From positions 1 through 28,388 of the forward strand of contig CBFDBC010000018.1 of the NCBI GenBank assembly GCA_965602945.1: a stretch of 28,388 nt of DNA. Reading direction: 5' to 3'. The first letter of the stretch is position 1, and every line of letters starts with the position of its first letter. This document shows, piece by piece, positions 7,869-14,775 of the stretch. The position numbers and the translations under genes were made by a program. The stretch is from JAUXEH01 sp965602945 (GTDB lineage: Bacteria > Acidobacteriota > Aminicenantia > Aminicenantales > Aminicenantaceae). The notes beneath the pieces are model-generated. The model worked only from the letters and a program-made list of their open reading frames with translations, was not told the DNA's origin and searched no databases.

Positions 7869-9131
7869 CTAGAGTGGCGATTTTTCCGCATGGCTTCGGA
7901 GGATGACCGCACCGCCCTGACCCCCTCCGATACATGCGGAAGCCAATCCCGTCCCGCCCAGAGTCAGCAGGGCCGTGATGAGCCTGGCGCCGGTTGCGCC
8001 CAGGGGATGCCCCAGGGCGATGGCGCCTCCGTTCACATTGACTTTGGCCCGATCCAGTCCCATCTCCCGCTCCACCGCCACGTACTGGCCGGCGAAGGCC
8101 TCGTTGATCTCGATGAAATCCAGGTCCTCGAGGGCCATCCCGGCCCTGACCAGCGCGATCCTCGAGGCTGGAGCGGGACCGATCCCCATGTAATGCGGAT
8201 CCACGGCGGCCGTTCCCCAGGAGATGAGTTCCCCGATGGGTTCGATCCCCAATTCCCGGGCACGCTGCTCGGTGGCCATGATAAGGGCGGCGCCGCCGTC
8301 CACGATCCCGCTCGCGTTTCCGGCGGTGTGTATCCCACCGGGCTTGACCGCATGTAAGCCGGCCAGGGTTTGCGGTGTGGTCTGGGGCCTGGGATGTTCG
8401 TCAGCGGATACGACTTTATCCCCCCTTCGCGTCTTCAGGACGACCGGTGTTATTTCCCTGGACAAGCGGCCCTTGAGGCGGGCATCCTCTGCCTTCTCTT
8501 GAGAAGAGAGAGCCAGGTCATCGGCATCCTTCCGGTCTATTCCGTAATGTTTGGCCAGGTTCTCTGCGGTGCCCATCATGTCGTCGTTGATGTACGTATC
8601 CATCAGGCCGTCTCTGAACAGGGAATAAAACTTCGGCCCTCCCATGTAGGGAAACCCGAAGGACGCCCCATACTGGACCAGTGGAGCCTGGCTCGTGCTT
8701 TCATAGCCCCCGACCAGAACCACCTGGCTTTCACCCAGGAGGAGCTGCTTGGCACCCTGGATGACGGCCTCTCCTCCGGAAAAACAGATCCGGTTCACAG
8801 TCAGACCCGGCGCGAAAAAACTGAGCCCGGCTCTCAAGGCAACATGGCGGCCCCCATAATGAGAGTCGATGCTCGTGTGCATCGCGTTGCCGAAGATGGC
8901 CTCGTCGATGACATCTTCCCGGCCCTCCAGGCCGGCATTTTTCACCGCCCCCCTGGCCGCATAGACTCCCAGTTCGATGGGAGGGATGTCCTTGAATGAC
9001 CTTCCCACCGCCCCGAACGGAGTCCTCGTGGCCGACAGGAAGACGATCTTAAGGTTCTTCTCCCTCATGAGGGCAGGGCCTCCGCCGTTGACCTTTTCCG
9101 GGATGTGAAATATTTTCTTTGCCTTGGGCAT
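7869..9131 (-). CDS. Thiolase with atypical nucleophile motif, candidate 3-oxopimelyl-CoA thiolase
   Basis: The 420-residue thiolase has its active-site Cys at C116 in RICFSGGEAV, instead of the common C-A/G-S-G-L/M. The downstream motifs are normal: GGAIALGHPLGATGARL (His) and ACIGGGQGG (second Cys). A 22-residue N-terminal extension precedes the usual start of the fold (LKIVFLSATRTPFG). The ATG at 9131 is supported by AGAGGAGA upstream. An internal ATG at residue 22 is possible but lacks a clear ribosome site. The gene lies between bamA and the dehydrogenase-hydratase fusion. By position it is the best candidate to cleave 3-oxopimelyl-CoA into glutaryl-CoA and acetyl-CoA. The substrate assignment is inference. 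Confidence 0.88.
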   Translation of the reverse strand: MPKAKKIFHIPEKVNGGGPALMREKNLKIVFLSATRTPFGAVGRSFKDIPPIELGVYAARGAVKNAGLEGREDVIDEAIFGNAMHTSIDSHYGGRHVALRAGLSFFAPGLTVNRICFSGGEAVIQGAKQLLLGESQVVLVGGYESTSQAPLVQYGASFGFPYMGGPKFYSLFRDGLMDTYINDDMMGTAENLAKHYGIDRKDADDLALSSQEKAEDARLKGRLSREITPVVLKTRRGDKVVSADEHPRPQTTPQTLAGLHAVKPGGIHTAGNASGIVDGGAALIMATEQRARELGIEPIGELISWGTAAVDPHYMGIGPAPASRIALVRAGMALEDLDFIEINEAFAGQYVAVEREMGLDRAKVNVNGGAIALGHPLGATGARLITALLTLGGTGLASACIGGGQGGAVILRSHAEKSPL

Positions 9132-9178
9132 GCTCGTTCTCCTCTGACTTTGTGCCTTAAGAGGCTGTGCAGGCGATT

Positions 9179-10315
9179 TTATTCGTCGCCCTTAGGACTG
9201 GCCAGGACTGCTTCCATGAAGGCCTCGTCCACAGGCGAGCCCTGTGCTATCAGCTGCCTGTATTTGATGAAGTCGATAACATCTTCGCCGGTTATCTTTT
9301 TGGTGTTGAAGGCGTTAAAGCCCAGGTAGGCCTCTGTCATCATGTTTACGGACAGCCAGTGCCGGTTGTAGTTTTTCTGCTGATCCCAGAAGTATTTCTT
9401 CTTTGCCCGCATACTGTCCAGAGACTTGATCACGCAGCCGGGGAAGAGGTTCGTGAATCTCCAGATCTTGTCCTGCACAGCCTTATCCAGGAGCTCGAAG
9501 TCGATCTCTGCTGTCTTGAGAAAGGCCCGGGCCTCTTTTCCCGCCCCCCCTCTCACAGTGTCCCCGTAGACGATCTCCCCGTCCTCGATGTATCTGTCGG
9601 TGATAACGGCCGGGTTGCGGATGAATCCTCCGTCTTTCTTGATGACCGGCACGACCTGGGTGATCAGGCGCAGCCTCTTCATCTTGTAGGCGCTCCACAG
9701 CTCGCAGGATACACAGTTCCAGATGGCGTCCTCTATGCTCAAAAACCAGGGGAGAAAATCGGTCGAGCCTCCATCCGGGGCGGAGCCGTGCCGGGGACCG
9801 GCCTGTCCGAACAGGGCCGTGTCCGCGGCCAGGGTGATGTCACAGGCCATCCCGATCTCCTGTCCCCCCGCGATCCTCATGCCGTTGACGCGGCATACGG
9901 TGGGTTTCTTGCACATCAATATCGAATCCACCATGCCGTTGAACAGGTCCATGTATTCGCCGTATTCGTGCGGCTTTCCCGAATAGTATTCCGCATATTC
10001 CTTGGTGTTGCCGCCCGTGCAGAAGGACCGATCGCCGACAGCGGTGAACACCACCGCCACCACACTCCGGTCGAGAGATGCGTTCTGGAAAGCCGCGGTG
10101 ACGCCCTTCACCATCTCTGTGGTGTAAGAGTTATATTGGGCAGGATTATTAAGGATGATCCAGGCCGAAAAAAGGCCTTCCACCGGCTTCCCTGTGGAAT
10201 CCAGGATAGGCCGCTTTTCGTACACAGTGCTGGGCGCTTCCGTTCCCCAGTGTTCATCACCCCATAATGAATGGTCCTCGATCCCTCCGGTCTTTTTGAG
10301 CCAGTCCAGTGTCAT
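9179..10315 (-). CDS. bamA: 6-oxocyclohex-1-ene-1-carbonyl-CoA hydrolase (BamA/Oah)
   Basis: This crotonase-superfamily ring-opening hydrolase converts 6-oxocyclohex-1-ene-1-carbonyl-CoA to 3-hydroxypimelyl-CoA. It is the marker enzyme of anaerobic benzoyl-CoA degradation. The 378-residue length fits the family. Two segments used for bamA diagnostic primers are present: QYNSYTT (60-66) and GQEIGM (151-156). The N-terminal HSLWGDEHWG and VYEKRP and the FGQAGPRHGSAPDGG segment also look like BamA. The frame is open upstream, but the ATG at 10315 is chosen because AAGGAGG sits directly before it and the crotonase gene ends 10 bases away. The flanking glutaryl-CoA dehydrogenase-like enzyme, thiolases and hydroxyacyl-CoA dehydrogenases fit the downstream steps. 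Confidence 0.94.
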   Translation of the reverse strand: MTLDWLKKTGGIEDHSLWGDEHWGTEAPSTVYEKRPILDSTGKPVEGLFSAWIILNNPAQYNSYTTEMVKGVTAAFQNASLDRSVVAVVFTAVGDRSFCTGGNTKEYAEYYSGKPHEYGEYMDLFNGMVDSILMCKKPTVCRVNGMRIAGGQEIGMACDITLAADTALFGQAGPRHGSAPDGGSTDFLPWFLSIEDAIWNCVSCELWSAYKMKRLRLITQVVPVIKKDGGFIRNPAVITDRYIEDGEIVYGDTVRGGAGKEARAFLKTAEIDFELLDKAVQDKIWRFTNLFPGCVIKSLDSMRAKKKYFWDQQKNYNRHWLSVNMMTEAYLGFNAFNTKKITGEDVIDFIKYRQLIAQGSPVDEAFMEAVLASPKGDE

Positions 10316-10325
10316 ATTTTCCTCC

Positions 10326-11102
10326 TTATTTTCCTTTAAAATCAGCCTTCCTCTTCTCAAGGAATGCGGCCACTCCTTCGCGTTTGTCTTCGGTCGTGCA
10401 GGTGAGGGCATGCAGGTAGGATTCGAGCACATAACCCGATCCGGAATTGTCTTGACTCCTGATCACCGCCTCTTTGGCAAACCTCACCGCCAAAGGGGGC
10501 CTCTTCGAGATCTTTTTCGCCAGCCCCATGGCTTCATCCATGAGCTCTTCCTGGGGAACGACACGATTCACCAGTCCGATGCGGAAGGCTTCCGGGGCAT
10601 CGATGAAATCTCCCGTGAGTATCATCTCCAGGGCCAGGCCCATTCCGACCAGGCGGGGCAGCCGCTGGGTTCCTCCATCGCCGGGGATGATGCCGAGCTT
10701 GACCTCGGGGGCCCCGAACTGGGCATTCTCCGAGCAGATCCTGATGGAGCAGGCGAGGGCCAGCTCCAGCCCCCCTCCCAGAGCATATCCGTTTACGGCC
10801 GCGATTACGGGAACCTGCAGGTTCTCGATCCTGGCGAAAATCTCCTGTCTGTCTTTCGTGACCCTTCTCCCCATCGCAGCATCCCGCTCGACCAGCTCCT
10901 GGATGTCCGCCCCGGCCACAAACGCCTTTTCTCCGGACCCGGTCATGACCAGGACCCTGAGCTCCTCGTCGTTTTCCATCTGTCCCAGAAGCTGGGCGAG
11001 CTCATCCGTCAATTCCGTGGAGAGGGCGTTCATTTTGTCGGGGCGGTTCAAGGTCAGCAGGCCGATGCTCCCTTCCTTTTCGTAAATCAGTGTTTTATAC
11101 AT
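10326..11102 (-). CDS. Enoyl-CoA hydratase (crotonase type)
   Basis: This 258-residue stand-alone crotonase hydrates a trans-2-enoyl-CoA, most likely crotonyl-CoA to 3-hydroxybutyryl-CoA. FVAGADIQEL forms the oxyanion hole. Both catalytic glutamates are present, in GGGLELALAC and in APEVKLGIIPGDGGTQRLPR. It ends in EKRKADFKGK, the usual crotonase tail. AAGGAGAG precedes the ATG. It lies between bamA and the acyl-CoA dehydrogenase with short spacers (10 and 22 bases), so it is part of the operon. I considered cyclohexa-1,5-diene-1-carbonyl-CoA hydratase, which the window otherwise lacks. The fully canonical double-Glu motif makes ordinary crotonase more likely. Confidence 0.9.
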   Translation of the reverse strand: MYKTLIYEKEGSIGLLTLNRPDKMNALSTELTDELAQLLGQMENDEELRVLVMTGSGEKAFVAGADIQELVERDAAMGRRVTKDRQEIFARIENLQVPVIAAVNGYALGGGLELALACSIRICSENAQFGAPEVKLGIIPGDGGTQRLPRLVGMGLALEMILTGDFIDAPEAFRIGLVNRVVPQEELMDEAMGLAKKISKRPPLAVRFAKEAVIRSQDNSGSGYVLESYLHALTCTTEDKREGVAAFLEKRKADFKGK

Positions 11103-11124
11103 GATCCCAAGCTCTCCTTATTTT

Positions 11125-12279
11125 CTAAACGAACGCCCGGATTCCGAGCTCATAGGCCCCTATGATGAGCTGTTGGATCTGGGAGGTCCCTTCGTAAAGG
11201 GTGTTGATCCTGGCATCCCGGTAAAAACGCTCAACGTCATATTCACCGGAAAAGCCGTATCCGCCGTGGATCTGAATGGCCTTGTAGGCGACACGGTTGG
11301 CCATCTCGCTGCAGAAATATTTCGCGATCGATGTTTCCCGTGTATTGGGCAGACCCTTGTTCTTCATGTCCCCGACGCGGTACACGAGGAGGCGGCCCGC
11401 CTCACTGTCGACCACCATGTCCGCGATCATCTGCTGGACGAGCTGAAAGCTGGCAATGGGCTTCCCGAACTGGTTCCTGTTCTTGGCATGTTCCTTGCAA
11501 ACGTCGAGGCATCCCTGGGCCAGGCCGACGCATCCGGCCGCGACGGTATAGCGGCCGAAATCCAGGGTGCCGAGGGCGATCTTGAATCCCTTATTCAGCT
11601 CTCCCAGGATGTTCTCCTTGGGCACCCTGCAGTCCTCGAGAAAGATCTCTCCCGTGTTAGAGGCGCGGAGCCCCAGCTTGTCATGGAGGTCGCTGGTCGA
11701 ATATCCTTCGGTCCCCCGCTCGACAAAAAATGCCGTTATACCTTTGGCCCCTTTCTCCATGTCGGTTTTGGCGTAGACGATGGCCAGATCCGCGATGCCG
11801 GCATTGGTGATCCAGGTCTTCTGGCCGTTCAGGATATAATGCTCTCCATCTTCCCGGGCCGTTGTCAACATGCCGGCAGGGTCGCTCCCGGCTTCCGGTT
11901 CCGTGAGGCCGAAGCAGCCGATCCATTCACCTGAGGTGAGTTTCGGGAGGTACTTCTTTTTTTGTTCCTCGTTGGCAAACTTGAAGATGGGAAGCCCGAC
12001 CAGGGAGACCTGAACCGAATACGCCCCGCGCATGGATGAGTCGACACGGCCCAGCTCTTCGGCTACCAGGGCATGGCTTATGTAATCGAATCCTGCGCCC
12101 CCATACTCTTCCGGGATGGGAGTTCCCAGAAAGCCCAGATCGGCCAGTTCTTTGAAAAGTTCCAGGGGAAACTTGGCGCTCTTGTCATTATCTCCGGCGA
12201 CGGGTGCGATCTTATCCACAGAGAACTTCCGGATCGTCTCTTGGATCATCTTTTGTTCTTCATTCAGGTCAAAATCCAT
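11125..12279 (-). CDS. gcdH: Acyl-CoA dehydrogenase, probable glutaryl-CoA dehydrogenase
   Basis: The 384-residue flavoprotein has the full acyl-CoA dehydrogenase layout: GLTEPEAGSDP (124-134), KTWITNA (154-160), RNQFGKPI (268-275), and YEGTSQIQ with catalytic E363. The segment RVDSSMRGAYSVQVSLV (78-94) matches the glutaryl-CoA dehydrogenase signature (VDSGYRSAMSVQSSLV in the human enzyme, recalled from memory). R84 sits where the arginine that binds the distal carboxylate is found. Y362 precedes the catalytic Glu, unlike the Val of the non-decarboxylating Desulfococcus enzyme, so a decarboxylating enzyme giving crotonyl-CoA is suggested. Other short-chain dehydrogenases also carry Tyr there, so this is weak. 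The start has AAGGAGGAGG upstream. About 120 bases separate it from the previous gene. Confidence 0.82.
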   Translation of the reverse strand: MDFDLNEEQKMIQETIRKFSVDKIAPVAGDNDKSAKFPLELFKELADLGFLGTPIPEEYGGAGFDYISHALVAEELGRVDSSMRGAYSVQVSLVGLPIFKFANEEQKKKYLPKLTSGEWIGCFGLTEPEAGSDPAGMLTTAREDGEHYILNGQKTWITNAGIADLAIVYAKTDMEKGAKGITAFFVERGTEGYSTSDLHDKLGLRASNTGEIFLEDCRVPKENILGELNKGFKIALGTLDFGRYTVAAGCVGLAQGCLDVCKEHAKNRNQFGKPIASFQLVQQMIADMVVDSEAGRLLVYRVGDMKNKGLPNTRETSIAKYFCSEMANRVAYKAIQIHGGYGFSGEYDVERFYRDARINTLYEGTSQIQQLIIGAYELGIRAFV

Positions 12280-12400
12280 GGGATCCTCCTCCTTGCTTAT
12301 GTGTCGAACCTTGCCCGCTCATGGTCCGGCTGTCTCGATAGAGAATAAATTGCATATTGCGGCTTGCCGAAACACGAGGCATGGGTGGAGCGAATCAGTC
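12280..12400. other. Intergenic spacer inside the bam-type operon
   Basis: This 121-base gap between the hydroxybutyryl-CoA dehydrogenase and acyl-CoA dehydrogenase genes is larger than the other spacers. It ends in a strong AAGGAGGAGG ribosome site for the acyl-CoA dehydrogenase. On the minus strand there is an AT-rich stretch (about 12340-12356) that could hold a weak -10, but I see no convincing -35 partner and no terminator. Confidence 0.4.
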
Positions 12401-13252
12401 TCAGTATTTATGAAATCCTTCCCCGGCCTTTTTACCGAGTTTGCCCTGGGAAACCATTTCCCTGATAACTTCAGGCGGTTTGTAACGCTCGTCTCCCAAC
12501 TTGCCGTACAGGGTCTCCATTTTTGCCAGATGGATGTCCAGCCCTATCATGTCGATCAGGGCCAAAGGCCCCATGGGAAGCCCGGCTCCCAGCTTCATGG
12601 CTGCGTCGATGTCTTCCGCACTCGCGATCCCGTCGGAATAGACCATCGCAGCCTCATTCAACAGTCCCGCCAGGACCCTACTCACGATCCCGGCCGGGGC
12701 TTCCTTGGATGTGACGATGGGGTTTTTCCCCAGCTTCTCGGCAAATTCCTTGGTGGTGGCGATGGTGTCTTCGGATGTACCGTCGCCGCGGATGATCTCG
12801 ACCAGCTTCATGATCACGGCCGGGTTGAAAAAATGCATCCCTATGATCCGGTCCGGCCGTTCCGTAGCGGATGCGATCTCGCTCACGGAGAGGGCGGTGG
12901 TGTTGGTGGCAAAGATGGCAGCCGGGGCACAGATCGAATCCAATCTTTGGAATATGCCCTTCTTCAGATCCAGGTTTTCCGAGGCTGCCTCGATCACGAA
13001 ATCGCTGTCTCCCGCATCGTTCAGGTCCGTGGTCCAGCTCATCTTCGAAACGACGGCTTCCATGTCCTGTTCGGTGATCTTCCCTTTTTCGATCCGCCGC
13101 TGAAGACCCTTGACGACTTTGCCTCGGGCTTTCGAAACGAGCGTGTCATCCACATCCATGATCGTCACAGGCAGTCCATTCTGAGCACAGAGCTGGCCTA
13201 CGCCGGCTCCCATGATCCCTGCTCCTACCACAAAAGGTTTCTTTATTTCCAT
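12401..13252 (-). CDS. hbd: 3-hydroxybutyryl-CoA dehydrogenase (Hbd/PaaH family)
   Basis: This 283-residue single-function NAD-dependent 3-hydroxyacyl-CoA dehydrogenase should oxidise 3-hydroxybutyryl-CoA to acetoacetyl-CoA. GAGIMGAG (10-17) is the NAD-binding loop. The substrate motif TNTTALS is present. The catalytic H140 lies in GMHFFNP, with E152 twelve residues later. The C-terminal domain ends GKLGKKAGEGFHKY, as is normal for the family. The start is preceded by AGGAGGAGAGG. It has canonical FNP, unlike the fusion protein at 5511-7859, so the two dehydrogenases probably have different substrates. It is separated from the upstream thiolase by 252 bases that hold a large hairpin. Confidence 0.92.
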   Translation of the reverse strand: MEIKKPFVVGAGIMGAGVGQLCAQNGLPVTIMDVDDTLVSKARGKVVKGLQRRIEKGKITEQDMEAVVSKMSWTTDLNDAGDSDFVIEAASENLDLKKGIFQRLDSICAPAAIFATNTTALSVSEIASATERPDRIIGMHFFNPAVIMKLVEIIRGDGTSEDTIATTKEFAEKLGKNPIVTSKEAPAGIVSRVLAGLLNEAAMVYSDGIASAEDIDAAMKLGAGLPMGPLALIDMIGLDIHLAKMETLYGKLGDERYKPPEVIREMVSQGKLGKKAGEGFHKY

Positions 13253-13264
13253 ACCTCTCCTCCT

Positions 13265-13300
13265 CTTATGAATTATTTATAAAAACTGTCGATATTTATG
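13265..13300. repeat. Imperfect direct repeat, left copy
   Basis: This AT-rich stretch (CTTATGAATTATT then ...CGATATTTAT) is matched at roughly 80 percent identity by 13460-13499. The two copies lie outside or partly overlapping the ends of the hairpin element between them. They may be target-site-like or belong to a larger dispersed repeat. Confidence 0.5.
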
Positions 13301-13314
13301 GTCTAAAACCTCCA

Positions 13315-13471
13315 AATTCAAATAATCGACATTTTTTACCCTTCGGGCGAGCCGATCTCAGCACATCGACTTCGTCGCGGCCCAATCGATGTAGTACACT
13401 ACACCTCATGAGCCGCTTCCTTGTCGCTGCACCAATCTCGGCCCGTGAATAATCCATATCTTATTTGAATT
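13315..13471. repeat. Long imperfect inverted repeat (hairpin element) in the operon spacer
   Basis: The ends are a perfect 11-base inverted repeat: AATTCAAATAA at 13315-13325 and TTATTTGAATT at 13461-13471. Inside, long arms pair imperfectly. The GCCGA region at 13351-13355 pairs with TCGGC near 13438-13442. The centre is TGTAGT-AC-ACTACA at 13390-13403. The whole 157 bases can fold into one large cruciform or RNA hairpin. It contains no open reading frame. I infer a dispersed palindromic repeat or MITE-like element, or a processing/attenuation hairpin between the first two genes of the operon. Copy number in the genome would decide between these. Confidence 0.75.
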
Positions 13472-13499
13472 ATTCATAAAATATGCCGATGTTCTTTAT
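13460..13499. repeat. Imperfect direct repeat, right copy
   Basis: This is the counterpart of 13265-13300. It shares CTTAT, GAATTATT, ATAAAA, CGAT and the final TTTAT in the same order, with a few inserted bases. It overlaps the right end of the hairpin element and stops just before the thiolase stop codon. Confidence 0.5.
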
Positions 13500-13504
13500 C
13501 AGGT

Positions 13505-14686
13505 TCAGACTCTTTCGAGAACGATGGCGACACCCTGTCCGCCCCCGATACACAGGCTCACCAATCCCAATTTCTTTTCCCTGTCCTGCATTGCATAGAG
13601 CAGGGTGGTCAGGATCTTCGCCCCGGTTGCTCCCACAGGATGGCCGAGTGCGATCGCCCCGCCGTGTATATTCACCTTGGACCGGTCCCAGCTGAGCTCC
13701 CTTTCCACGGCCAGGATCTGGGCCGCAAAGGCCTCATTCAGCTCGATGATATCGATGTCGTCGAGTGTAAGCCCAGCCTTATCCAGGGCCATGTTGACCG
13801 CGGGCACCGGGCCGATTCCCATGACCTGAGGGTCGACTCCGGCGTGCGCATAGGAGACTATCCGGGCCAGGGGCTTGACTCCCAGGCTCGACACCTTGTC
13901 TTCCGTCATGATCACGATTCCGGCCGCGGCATCGCAGAGGGCACAGCTGTTTCCAGCCGTCACGGTCCCGTCTTTCTTGAAAACGGTTGGGAGTTTTGCC
14001 AGTTTTTCGAGTGTGATCCCTTCCCTGGGGATCTCATCCGTGTCGAAGATTTCAGTTTTTTTCCGGCCGGCCGGCACCTCGACGGGAAGGATCTCATCCT
14101 TGAATTTCCCCCCTTGAATAGCCTGGAGTGCCTTTTCCTGGCATGCGAGGGCATAGGCATCCTGCTCTTCGCGGCTTATGTCATACTTTTCCACCAGAGT
14201 TTCCGCTGTGTTGCCCATCAGGTGTCCGGCCAGAGGACACATGAACCCATCGCGATGGAGGAGATCGATCAGCTTGCCGTCTCCCATGCGATTTCCCCAC
14301 CGGGCCTTATCCGCGACGTAGGGAACCTGGGTGCTGTTTTCAGAACCGCCTGCGAGGACGACTTCCGCATCTCCCGCCTTGATCATCTGGACGGCCAGGC
14401 TGACCGCCCGGAGAGAAGAGCCACAGCGTTTGTTCACGGTGAAAGCGGGCGTCTCAAAGGGAAGCCCTCCTTTCACCGTGGCCAGGCGTCCAATGTTCGG
14501 GCCAAGCCCTGCCTGCCATCCCGTGCCGAAAACCACTTCGTCTACTTCTGCAGCCTCGATTCCAGCCCGTTCCACGGCAGCCTTGATAACCAGGGCACCC
14601 ATGTCGACGGCTGATACCTTTGAAAATGCACCACCGAATCTTCCACCTGCGGTGCGGACCGCGCTAGCAACAAAAATATCACTCAT
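13505..14686 (-). CDS. Acetyl-CoA acetyltransferase (thiolase), first gene of the operon
   Basis: The 393-residue thiolase carries the nucleophile C88 in NKRCGSSLRAV. It also has NIHGGAIALGHPVGATGAKI with the catalytic His and CIGGGQGVA with the second Cys. It should split acetoacetyl-CoA into two acetyl-CoA, the last step of the pathway. The start ATG has CGGAGGAATTCT directly upstream and lies about 45 bases from a consensus promoter. Together with the hydroxybutyryl-CoA dehydrogenase downstream, it forms the acetoacetyl-CoA end of the route. It is one of three clearly different thiolases in the array. CGSS in place of the CGSG or CASG common elsewhere is a mild variation. Confidence 0.9.
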   Translation of the reverse strand: MSDIFVASAVRTAGGRFGGAFSKVSAVDMGALVIKAAVERAGIEAAEVDEVVFGTGWQAGLGPNIGRLATVKGGLPFETPAFTVNKRCGSSLRAVSLAVQMIKAGDAEVVLAGGSENSTQVPYVADKARWGNRMGDGKLIDLLHRDGFMCPLAGHLMGNTAETLVEKYDISREEQDAYALACQEKALQAIQGGKFKDEILPVEVPAGRKKTEIFDTDEIPREGITLEKLAKLPTVFKKDGTVTAGNSCALCDAAAGIVIMTEDKVSSLGVKPLARIVSYAHAGVDPQVMGIGPVPAVNMALDKAGLTLDDIDIIELNEAFAAQILAVERELSWDRSKVNIHGGAIALGHPVGATGAKILTTLLYAMQDREKKLGLVSLCIGGGQGVAIVLERV

Positions 14687-14730
14687 AGAATTCCTCCGTT
14701 TCCCCCTTTTGGGATCTGCTAGGGGAGTTC

Positions 14731-14760
14731 ATTATATTTAGCTTTTTTTGCTCTTGTCAA
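14731..14760 (-). promoter_or_regulatory. Consensus sigma70-type promoter of the aromatic-degradation operon
   Basis: Read on the minus strand, a perfect TTGACA (14755-14760) and a perfect TATAAT (14731-14736) are separated by 18 bases. Transcription would start about 14720-14725, roughly 35-40 bases before the thiolase ATG. The -35 box lies in TTGTTGACAA, a short TTGT/ACAA dyad that could be an operator. No regulator gene is adjacent. Confidence 0.85.
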
Positions 14761-14775
14761 CAAAAGAACATTTCC

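Noticed and set aside
10326..11102. Cyclohexa-1,5-diene-1-carbonyl-CoA hydratase
   Set aside because: The protein has fully canonical crotonase motifs. The pathway needs a crotonase at this point, so the ordinary assignment is preferred.
12116..13282. 388-residue plus-strand frame, and similar long ones at 9167-10267, 13640-14614 and 18057-19283
   Set aside because: Each is antisense to a gene with clear conserved motifs and a ribosome site. None has recognisable domains.
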